A DNA stretch of 7,599 nt, taken from positions 1-7,599 of the forward strand of contig JAPUJU010000048.1 of assembly GCA_027296025.1 (NCBI GenBank). Direction: 5' to 3'. Shown piece by piece: positions 1-4,606 of this stretch. The notes beneath the pieces were generated by a model that had not been told where the DNA came from, ran no database searches, and was given only the letters and a program-made list of their open reading frames with translations. Each line of letters starts with the position of its first letter. Positions within the stretch are counted from its first letter, which is position 1. This DNA comes from a bacterium (GTDB taxonomy: Bacteria > Krumholzibacteriota > Krumholzibacteriia > WVZY01). A program made the position numbers and the translations under genes.

Positions 1-377
1 CTCATCACCCAGTTCAGACGCTCGTTCGTCGGAGAGGTTTCGTACACCTGTTCAAACGGTTCCATACCGAGGATGAGGTAGTTGTACGGAAGCGACGTGG
101 CACCGGCGTAACCGTGGTCGTTCAGGTCACGAAGAATGATCGTAACGCGCTCGCTCAACTTGTAGCCGAAAAGTTGCTCGTGGAATCGAAGTGAGTTCGT
201 GAAGCACCGAGACAGATGAGGAATGATGTACTCGTGTGCCGGGTCGTAGTAGACGAGGCGCATGTCATCCGTCTGAACGCTCCTCAATTTCAGTTCTTGC
301 GAAGCGGTCGGCCCGGAAATAAGGAAAGCGATTATAAAGGCACCGAGGGCGAGTGTGCGATGCATACGGGCAATCAT
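1..377 (-). CDS. N-terminal part of a secreted protein, probably peptidase-like, cut by the window edge
   Basis: This frame is open from an ATG at 377 to the window edge (125 codons plus two bases), so the gene is partial at its 3' end. Residues 1-26 look like a signal peptide: basic start (MIARMHR), hydrophobic core (LALGAFIIAFLI), small-residue end before SQE. The mature part contains 'HEQLFGYKLSERVTIILRD' and, at the edge, 'SPTNERLNWVM'. From memory, this resembles large extracytoplasmic proteins of FCB/Gemmatimonadota-type bacteria in which a phrase like NERMNW-x-M runs straight into a zinc-protease HExxH motif, often followed by a TolB-like beta-propeller. Here that motif would lie beyond base 1, so the peptidase assignment is inference. 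No clear Shine-Dalgarno precedes 377; a second in-frame ATG at 365 is an alternative start. It follows the repeat gene by 72 nt with a strong hairpin between them. Confidence 0.65.
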   Translation of the reverse strand, partial: MIARMHRTLALGAFIIAFLISGPTASQELKLRSVQTDDMRLVYYDPAHEYIIPHLSRCFTNSLRFHEQLFGYKLSERVTIILRDLNDHGYAGATSLPYNYLILGMEPFEQVYETSPTNERLNWVM

Positions 378-391
378 AGGGTAAACAGACG

Positions 392-423
392 GGAGATGCC
401 ACACCAAATGGTGTGGCATCTCC
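392..423 (-). terminator. Perfect 14-bp hairpin after the repeat-protein gene
   Basis: The arms GGAGATGCCACACC (392-405) and GGTGTGGCATCTCC (410-423) are perfectly complementary around a 4-nt loop (406-409). In the minus-strand transcript the stem begins 26 nt after the repeat gene's stop codon and ends 14 nt before the next start codon at 377. This placement fits a transcription terminator. The sequence after the stem (CGTCTGTTTACCC) is only mildly T-rich, so it may be an imperfect intrinsic terminator, a 3'-end stabilising structure, or an attenuator for the downstream gene. Confidence 0.6.
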
Positions 424-449
424 ACTCGCAGTATCGAACCGGCGACCGA

Positions 450-2276
450 CTAGTCGGCAATCCGGAGACGTTCCAGCATGCCGGACCGTTCTGCCGGTGT
501 CAGACGCTCGAAGACTCGCGCACGCTCGTCGAAGCTCATCCGGGCGAACGCTGCTTCGCTGACTTCGGTACGCTCGAACACACGTGTCCGCTCGGCCGGC
601 GTCAGGCGCTCGAAGATCTGAGCCTTCTCGAAGACATTCATGCGGCCGAATGACGTCGCATAGATGTCGTAACGAGCCAGGACGTCGATGCGTTCTGCGG
701 GCATCAGGCGCTCAAAAATCTTCGCACGCTCGGTGATGTTCATGCGGCCGAACGACTGCTCGCTGACATTGAGGCGGCCGTAGATTCCCGTCCGCTCGGC
801 CGGCGTCAGCCTGTTGAACACGCGGGCGCGCTCGGCAGGCGTCATGCGTTGATAAAGCGCTTCGTATATGTTCAAACGATTGTAGACGCTCCAGCGCTCG
901 ACAGGCGTCAGGCGCTCAAAGATGTCCGCGCGCTCGGCGACGTTCATCTTTCCATACGCAGACTCGGTGATGCGCATACGCTCGAAGTAGCGCATGCGCT
1001 CGGCCGGTGTCAGGCGCTCCAGGATGTTTGCACGCTCGGCGACGTTCATGCGCGCCAGGGCGGCATCGGACAGGTTCAGGCGCTCGAAGAAGCGCATGCG
1101 CTCGGCCGGTGTCAGGCGCTCAAAAATCTGAGCGCGCTCTGCTATGCTCATCCTGTTGTACGCGGATTCCGTTATGAGACGCGAGAGGACGTTCGTCCGC
1201 TCGGCGGGCGTCAGGCGATTGAGTATATCAACGCGCTGGGCGACATCCATGCGACTCAGTGCTGACTCAAAGAAATTGAGGCGCTCGAGAACACCGGTGC
1301 GTTCTGCAGGGGTGAGACGGTTGTAGATCCCCGCGCGCCCTGCGATGTCCATCTTCGGGTACGCCGCTTCCGAGATGCTCAGACGCTCGAATACACTCCC
1401 ACGCTCGGCAGGCGTCAAACGCTCGAACACACGTGCGCGACCGGAGACGTTCATCCGCCCCCAGGCTTCCGACGTCACGTTGAAGCGCTCAAAGATATTC
1501 GTACGTTCGCTGAGGCTGAGGCGATTGAACACGCGTGCACGCTCGGTGACGTCCATGCGTTTAAGCGCGCTGTCGAACGCATTCACGCGTTCGAAAACAT
1601 CCGCACGCTCGGTAGCCGTAAGGCGGTCGAACAACTTCTGCCGCTCGGCAACACCCATTCGGCCAAAGTCCGCTTCGGACACACTGAAGCGCTCAAACAC
1701 TCTCGTTCTTTCCGCAGGTGTAAGGCGCTCGAGAACTTTCGCACGCTCGGCCACATCCATGCGGGCCAGCGTCTCGTCGGAGACATTGAGGCGACTGAAG
1801 ATCGACCAAGCTTCCGCGAAGTTGACGCGCTCGAGCACGTTCGACCGCTCGGCAACGCTCATCTTGCCAAAATCGGACTCAGTAACGCTGAGACGCTGGA
1901 AGATCTTCGTGCGCTCGGACGGCGTCAGGCGCTCGAGTACATTGCTGCGCTCGGCCGCATTCATGCGACTCCAGACCGCGGAAAAGAAGTTCGCGCGCTC
2001 CAGCAGGTTCGCGCGCTCCGCCGGGCTCATACGCTCGAGCAACCCGGCGAGCTCTTCCTCGGTCAGCGTCTCGACGGTTTTCACGCCTACTGCAGCGTAT
2101 TCGCCACCCAGGCGAACGTCGTCAGAATTGATTTGTTCCGCTCGATAGCGGTCGGCAGTGCCGATTGCACCAGTGACGCCCTTTTCCCCGGGTGGTGTGT
2201 AAATGAAGGAAAAGTAGGCAAGGGCGAGAATAGCAACGACGGCAAAGCCGGTAAGCAGGCCTTTGTATTTGCTCAT
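450..2276 (-). CDS. Membrane-anchored protein of 16 tandem 34-residue helical repeats, unknown function
   Basis: The product is 608 residues. Residues 1-6 (MSKYKG) are basic and 7-26 form one hydrophobic segment, with no clear cleavage site, so it is probably a signal-anchor with the rest extracytoplasmic. Residues 27-70 are a linker with 'ADRYRAEQINSDDVRLGG'. Residues 71-608 are tandem repeats: units 2-8 (106-343) and 10-15 (377-580) are exactly 34 residues, unit 9 (344-376) has 33, unit 1 is slightly divergent and unit 16 stops after 28. Each unit has three segments, approximately NVAERARVFERL, TPAERTRVFERL and NVSEAAFGRM, each opening with a helix N-cap box. There are no cysteines or evident catalytic motifs. 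The ATG at 2276 is preceded by a strong GGGGGGAG Shine-Dalgarno. It lies 110 nt after the anti-sigma gene, with a candidate promoter in the gap. I do not recognise the family; the pattern vaguely resembles MgtE N-terminal or DUF3106-like ER-rich helices. A structural or scaffold role in the envelope is a guess. Confidence 0.9.
   Translation of the reverse strand: MSKYKGLLTGFAVVAILALAYFSFIYTPPGEKGVTGAIGTADRYRAEQINSDDVRLGGEYAAVGVKTVETLTEEELAGLLERMSPAERANLLERANFFSAVWSRMNAAERSNVLERLTPSERTKIFQRLSVTESDFGKMSVAERSNVLERVNFAEAWSIFSRLNVSDETLARMDVAERAKVLERLTPAERTRVFERFSVSEADFGRMGVAERQKLFDRLTATERADVFERVNAFDSALKRMDVTERARVFNRLSLSERTNIFERFNVTSEAWGRMNVSGRARVFERLTPAERGSVFERLSISEAAYPKMDIAGRAGIYNRLTPAERTGVLERLNFFESALSRMDVAQRVDILNRLTPAERTNVLSRLITESAYNRMSIAERAQIFERLTPAERMRFFERLNLSDAALARMNVAERANILERLTPAERMRYFERMRITESAYGKMNVAERADIFERLTPVERWSVYNRLNIYEALYQRMTPAERARVFNRLTPAERTGIYGRLNVSEQSFGRMNITERAKIFERLMPAERIDVLARYDIYATSFGRMNVFEKAQIFERLTPAERTRVFERTEVSEAAFARMSFDERARVFERLTPAERSGMLERLRIAD
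453..2066 (-). repeat. 102-bp (34-codon) tandem repeat array inside the repeat-protein gene
   Basis: Sixteen in-frame units run from residue 71 (base 2066) to the last codon (453). Unit boundaries, taken after each conserved terminal Met, fall every 102 bp from base 1961 downward, except unit 9, which is 99 bp. The best conserved DNA encodes the ER-L-TPAER junction (variants of ctcggccggtgtcaggcgctc read on the plus strand). Synonymous and amino-acid differences are spread through nearly all units, so most of the array is old and kept by selection on the protein, not freshly amplified. Unit 3 is the most degenerate in its middle segment (VNFAEAWSIFSRL replaces the LTPAER type). Confidence 0.92.
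989..1121. repeat. Most similar adjacent repeat pair, 31-bp identity at 102-bp spacing
   Basis: Bases 989-1019 and 1091-1121 are identical over 31 bp, and the identity continues upstream with one mismatch through cgctcgaag. They encode the TPAERMR-[F/Y]-FER region of units 10 and 11. The match is much longer than between most other units I compared by eye and suggests this pair is the product of the latest duplication or of gene conversion within the array. Confidence 0.7.
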
Positions 2277-2333
2277 CGCTCCCCCCTTTCAGGAGTGGGT
2301 TAGTGGATTAAAAAACAGCTACGCTTGTCAGAC

Positions 2334-2362
2334 TAACTATCCAGCAACACTAAAAAAGTTGG
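2334..2362 (-). promoter_or_regulatory. Candidate ECF-type promoter of the repeat-protein gene
   Basis: Read on the minus strand, CCAACTTTTT (2362-2353) is followed after exactly 13 nt by TAGTTA (2339-2334). The same arrangement occurs before the sigma gene. An AAC core followed by T residues is typical of ECF sigma -35 elements. The -10 would place transcription start near 2327, about 50 nt before the ATG at 2276. Caution: the T run directly follows the palindrome TTGGCGCCAA and lies 24 nt past the anti-sigma stop codon, so it could also be the tail of a weak terminator. Confidence 0.35.
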
Positions 2363-2386
2363 CGCCAAGCGGCCGGAATCCAGTAC

Positions 2387-3157
2387 TTAGAGCCCCGCCG
2401 GGTCGACGCGCCGCTCGAGCAGCACGCTGCCCTCAGAAGAGATGTAAACAGAAATGAGTGATTGAGCACTCGGGTCGACGTCGATCATGACGTAATACTT
2501 CCCAGCGCCCTTGTTGGAGAGGGTCACGCTGTTGCCGTCCACCGTGATCCGTCCATCGGGGTCTCTGGTCGGGTCTATCCCCCCGAAACGCACCGATTTG
2601 CCCTCGTATACGATCCGCACCTCGACTTTCGCCTCCGAGTCGATTTCGATCTCGGAAACGATGACGGAACCTCTTTTGTCAAATCTCAGGGTGCCCTGGA
2701 CACCCTCCAGATCGATGTCTATGATGCGATGAGAATTCGTGTCAACGTTCATACTGCCATAAATTTTCGACATGTCAAGCGACCCGTTTCGAAGCGATTC
2801 ATAATTAACTAAATGATAGCCGATTACGCCGACGGCGAAGCCACCCGCCGCAACTGCAACGAACTTGAGAGCGTTGGAGCCGTCGGGCAAAAACATGGAG
2901 CGGAGCCTCGCGAAAAACGTCAGACCTCTGGCAGGGGACGCCATATCGAGCCCGGCGTCAATTCGTTGCCGGAGTTCCGGCGGGGCATCAATCTCTTCGA
3001 CCTTTCCCAGTACGTCGGAAAAGGCCTCCAAGGCACTGAAGTGTTCACGGTCCCCCGGATGCTCCTCGAAGTGTTTCTCGAGCAACTCCTGCTCCTCCGG
3101 CATCAGTTCGCCGTCTATCTTGCTCCACATGATAGGTTCTATTCTGGTGTCGTTCAT
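2387..3157 (-). CDS. Membrane-bound anti-sigma factor with a zinc-finger-like domain lacking cysteines
   Basis: This 256-residue protein probably binds and holds the ECF sigma factor encoded just upstream. Residues 1-60 look like an anti-sigma domain (WSKIDGEL, then EEQELLEKHFEEHPGD). Residues 96-117 (ALKFVAVAAGGFAVGVIGYH) form a single membrane span, leaving residues 118-256 outside the cytoplasm. That part is rich in beta-type sequence (GTLRFDKRGSVIVSEIEI, GKYYVMIDV) and may be a sensor; no known domain is obvious. In zf-HC2 anti-sigma factors the metal site is H-x3-C-x2-C. Here the aligned stretch is H29-FEE-H33-PG-D36, and the protein has no cysteine at all, so classical zinc or thiol redox sensing is unlikely. 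Its ATG overlaps the sigma stop codon (ATGA, 4 nt), with AGGGG upstream inside the sigma gene, which indicates translational coupling. Confidence 0.82.
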   Translation of the reverse strand: MNDTRIEPIMWSKIDGELMPEEQELLEKHFEEHPGDREHFSALEAFSDVLGKVEEIDAPPELRQRIDAGLDMASPARGLTFFARLRSMFLPDGSNALKFVAVAAGGFAVGVIGYHLVNYESLRNGSLDMSKIYGSMNVDTNSHRIIDIDLEGVQGTLRFDKRGSVIVSEIEIDSEAKVEVRIVYEGKSVRFGGIDPTRDPDGRITVDGNSVTLSNKGAGKYYVMIDVDPSAQSLISVYISSEGSVLLERRVDPAGL

Positions 3158-3708
3158 CTAACGATCCCCTGTTCTTCGAGGATATCCTTGAGTTGCTGTC
3201 GTGCAGTAAAGAGACGCGACTTGACCGTCTTCTCAGGAACACCCGTGATCTCGGCCATCTCCCGGTAGCTCATCCCATGAAAGTGCTTCAGGACGATCAC
3301 GACCCGGTAGTCGGGCTTGAGAACTCTCATGGCTTTCTGGATTTGCTGGTCGATTTCGGTCTCGTCAAAGGTATCGGAGGGGCTCGGGGAGGGCGCCGAT
3401 CGGCGATCAACAATATCGCTTTCCCACGGCTCAAACCTCTTCTTTCGATGAACCATGGTCAGCGACTCGTTCAACAGAATTCGATAAACCCAGCTGAAAA
3501 ACCGGTATTTCGGGTCGAACGTGTTCAACTTCTCGAATGCCTTGACGAAAGTCGACTGGGTGGCGTCCATGGCATCCTCTGGATCGCTGATGATGCGATA
3601 AGCGACGTTGTAGAGTTTCTTTTCGTATTTCTGAACGAGCAATTCGAACGCCTTCCGGTCTCCCGACAAACAATTCTCGACGAGGACAGAGTCCCGATCT
3701 CTTTGCAT
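3154..3708 (-). CDS. ECF-family RNA polymerase sigma factor
   Basis: The product is 184 residues, normal for an ECF sigma-70 family member. Sigma region 2 covers about 18-91 (AFELLVQKYEKKLYNVAYRI, DPEDAMDATQSTFVKAFEKL, FFSWVYRILLNESL, HRKKR). A Pro/Ser-rich linker (about 100-117) joins it to sigma region 4 (about 118-178), whose helix-turn-helix reads MSYREMAEITGVPEKTVKSRLFTARQQL. There are no extra C-terminal domains. The gene is followed with a 4-nt overlap by its probable anti-sigma factor, the standard arrangement for ECF pairs. The ATG at 3708 gives a normal N-terminus, although the Shine-Dalgarno is weak. It lies 133 nt downstream of the STAS gene. The subgroup cannot be assigned from sequence reading alone, and the target regulon is unknown; the adjacent repeat protein is the most obvious candidate target. 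Confidence 0.95.
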   Translation of the reverse strand: MQRDRDSVLVENCLSGDRKAFELLVQKYEKKLYNVAYRIISDPEDAMDATQSTFVKAFEKLNTFDPKYRFFSWVYRILLNESLTMVHRKKRFEPWESDIVDRRSAPSPSPSDTFDETEIDQQIQKAMRVLKPDYRVVIVLKHFHGMSYREMAEITGVPEKTVKSRLFTARQQLKDILEEQGIVR

Positions 3709-3736
3709 AATTACTCGGATCCGGTCAAAAAGTTGG
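3708..3736 (-). promoter_or_regulatory. Second copy of the CCAACTTTTT-N13-TARTTA motif, upstream of the sigma gene
   Basis: CCAACTTTTT (3736-3727) and TAATTA (3713-3708), read on the minus strand, have the same 13-nt gap as the copy before the repeat gene. ECF sigma genes often have an autoregulated promoter. However, the last base of TAATTA is the first base of the sigma start codon, so a normal start point would fall inside the coding region. The site therefore works as an autoregulatory promoter only if the -10 or the translation start is misplaced. Otherwise it is coincidence or a protein-binding site. Confidence 0.2.
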
Positions 3737-3841
3737 TAAGAAAAAGGACCATTCGGGACACGGCACAGCGCCCGGCGAAGTCAATGCCCCGCCCTCGAGG
3801 ATAGCAATCGGTGGGATGCAGGTACGGGTCGGCAAAATGGG

Positions 3842-4126
3842 CTATTCGATCTCGAACACTTGATCGAAGCCCGCAATACGAAAGATCTCTCGGATGTGGT
3901 TATTCAAACGGATGAGCTTCAATCCTTTCCCGGACCCGGCCAGGCGCTTCTGGGTACCGAGCAGGACGCCGAGCCCGGCACTGGAGATGTAGTCCAGCCC
4001 CTCGAAATCCAGAACGGAATTGTCGGTGAGGTGCTCGAGAACCTCACGAACCCGGTCGGTCTGGGAGGCATCGAAACGCCCCTTGAGAACAATTGTACCG
4101 TTGCCGTCGTTGACGATCTCAAACAT
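3842..4126 (-). CDS. STAS-domain anti-sigma factor antagonist (SpoIIAA/RsbV type)
   Basis: This 94-residue protein is a single STAS domain of the usual length. Known relatives bind an anti-sigma kinase and are switched off when it phosphorylates a conserved serine. The domain pattern is clear: strand FEIVNDGNGTIVLKGRFD, helix 1, VLDFEGLDYISSAGLGVLLG and a C-terminal helix (HIREIFRIAGFDQVFEIE). By alignment to the SpoIIAA D-S-S-G-L signature, Ser49 in 'YISSAGLG' is the likely phosphorylation site. It starts 5 nt after the stop of the ATPase gene, with a weak Shine-Dalgarno inside that gene's end, so the two are almost certainly cotranscribed and act as a pair. No PP2C-type phosphatase, which normally reactivates such proteins, is present in the window; it must be encoded elsewhere. 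Confidence 0.93.
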   Translation of the reverse strand: MFEIVNDGNGTIVLKGRFDASQTDRVREVLEHLTDNSVLDFEGLDYISSAGLGVLLGTQKRLAGSGKGLKLIRLNNHIREIFRIAGFDQVFEIE

Positions 4127-4131
4127 GCTGT

Positions 4132-4533
4132 TCAGCTCAAACTCTTGGACACGGTCACCTTCATGGTGCGGTCTTTGTATTCGTAGGTAATCTTGTCGAC
4201 GACAGACTTCACGAGGTGCAATCCCAGGCCTCCCGGTTTCCTTGCTTCCAGAGGCAGGTCGGTGTCGATGTCTTCAGGGCTCGTCGGGTCGAAGGGTTCG
4301 ACGTCGAAATCCATCAGCTGAAGAACAACCTCGTCCTTTTCCCTGTCGATTAGGATCGCGATGTTCTTGCTCGTGCCGGTGTTGTATTTTACCATATTCG
4401 TGAACAGCTCCTCCACCGCCAGATCGATGGAGTATGCTACGTTTTCGTTCAGGCGCTCGTCCTCGACAAATCGTCCGGTGAACGCAAAAATCTGGTCGAG
4501 AGCGTCTATGTTCCGCGTGAAGGTCTGTTCCAT
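4132..4533 (-). CDS. Anti-sigma regulatory factor, GHKL-type ATP-binding serine kinase (RsbW/SpoIIAB-like)
   Basis: The 133-residue protein is a stand-alone HATPase_c_2 domain, the anti-sigma kinase of partner-switching systems, which would phosphorylate the neighbouring STAS protein. The N box is AVEELFTNMVKY (Glu42, Asn46). The G1 region is DFDVEPFDP (75-83), and the G2 box is PGGLGLHLVKSV (100-111). The usual G1 motif is D-x-G-x-P-F; here the glycine is Asp77, a mild deviation. I place the start at 4533, not at the upstream in-frame ATG at 4605. The 4533 ATG has a GAAGG site 6 nt upstream and begins the conserved fold, while the extra 24 residues (Cys/Arg/Pro-rich) overlap a hairpin and look noncoding. 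The gene follows the protease by 73 nt. Whether it controls the adjacent ECF factor or a distant target cannot be told from sequence. Confidence 0.9.
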   Translation of the reverse strand: MEQTFTRNIDALDQIFAFTGRFVEDERLNENVAYSIDLAVEELFTNMVKYNTGTSKNIAILIDREKDEVVLQLMDFDVEPFDPTSPEDIDTDLPLEARKPGGLGLHLVKSVVDKITYEYKDRTMKVTVSKSLS

Positions 4534-4539
4534 CACGTA

Positions 4540-4544
4540 CCTTC
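4540..4544 (-). promoter_or_regulatory. Ribosome binding site deciding the start of the anti-sigma ATPase gene
   Basis: GAAGG on the minus strand ends 6 nt before the ATG at 4533. No comparable site precedes the longer start at 4605, which lies within the end of the upstream gene's stop-codon region. Confidence 0.55.
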
Positions 4545-4567
4545 GGCACGTTGATCGAATGCAGTGT

Positions 4568-4587
4568 GCCCCCGGGGTACCGGGGGC
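4568..4587 (-). terminator. GC-rich hairpin after the metalloprotease gene
   Basis: The 8-bp arms GCCCCCGG (4568-4575) and CCGGGGGC (4580-4587) enclose a 4-nt loop. The stem begins 19 nt after the protease stop codon at 4607 and ends about 34 nt before the ATPase start. There is no T tract after it on the minus strand, so it is at best a factor-assisted or partial terminator between the two transcription units. Confidence 0.45.
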
Positions 4588-4606
4588 TCTTCGATATAGC
4601 TCCAAG

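Noticed and set aside
373..401. Possible sigma-70 promoter (TATGAT near 378-373) for the partial gene at the window start
   Set aside because: The -10-like element overlaps the likely start codon, and the region 17 nt upstream (TGGCAT) matches a -35 poorly.
849..1265. 138-codon plus-strand open frame with ALGRCQAL-type repeats
   Set aside because: Also a shadow of the 102-bp repeats in an antisense frame, as are the shorter frames at 216-653 and 1144-1326.
453..2066. TAL-effector-like DNA-binding repeats, suggested by the 34-residue period and 'LTPAER' resembling the TAL 'LTP' start
   Set aside because: There is no variable di-residue at positions 12-13, no matching consensus for the rest of the unit, and the N-terminal membrane anchor points to an extracytoplasmic location.
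453..2066. CRISPR array or satellite-type noncoding repeat
   Set aside because: The repeats are in frame, continuous with no spacers, and conserved at the protein level in a gene with normal start and stop signals.
1345..2148. 267-codon open frame on the plus strand opposite the repeat gene, rich in Arg and Ser
   Set aside because: It is periodic because it lies antisense to the repeats. The biased codons of the real gene leave few stops in other frames; there is no fold-like composition of its own, and the minus-strand product has a membrane anchor and a strong Shine-Dalgarno.
4534..4605. 24-residue N-terminal extension of the anti-sigma ATPase
   Set aside because: It runs through the GC-rich hairpin, has unusual composition, and falls before the conserved domain start; the 4533 start has its own GAAGG site.
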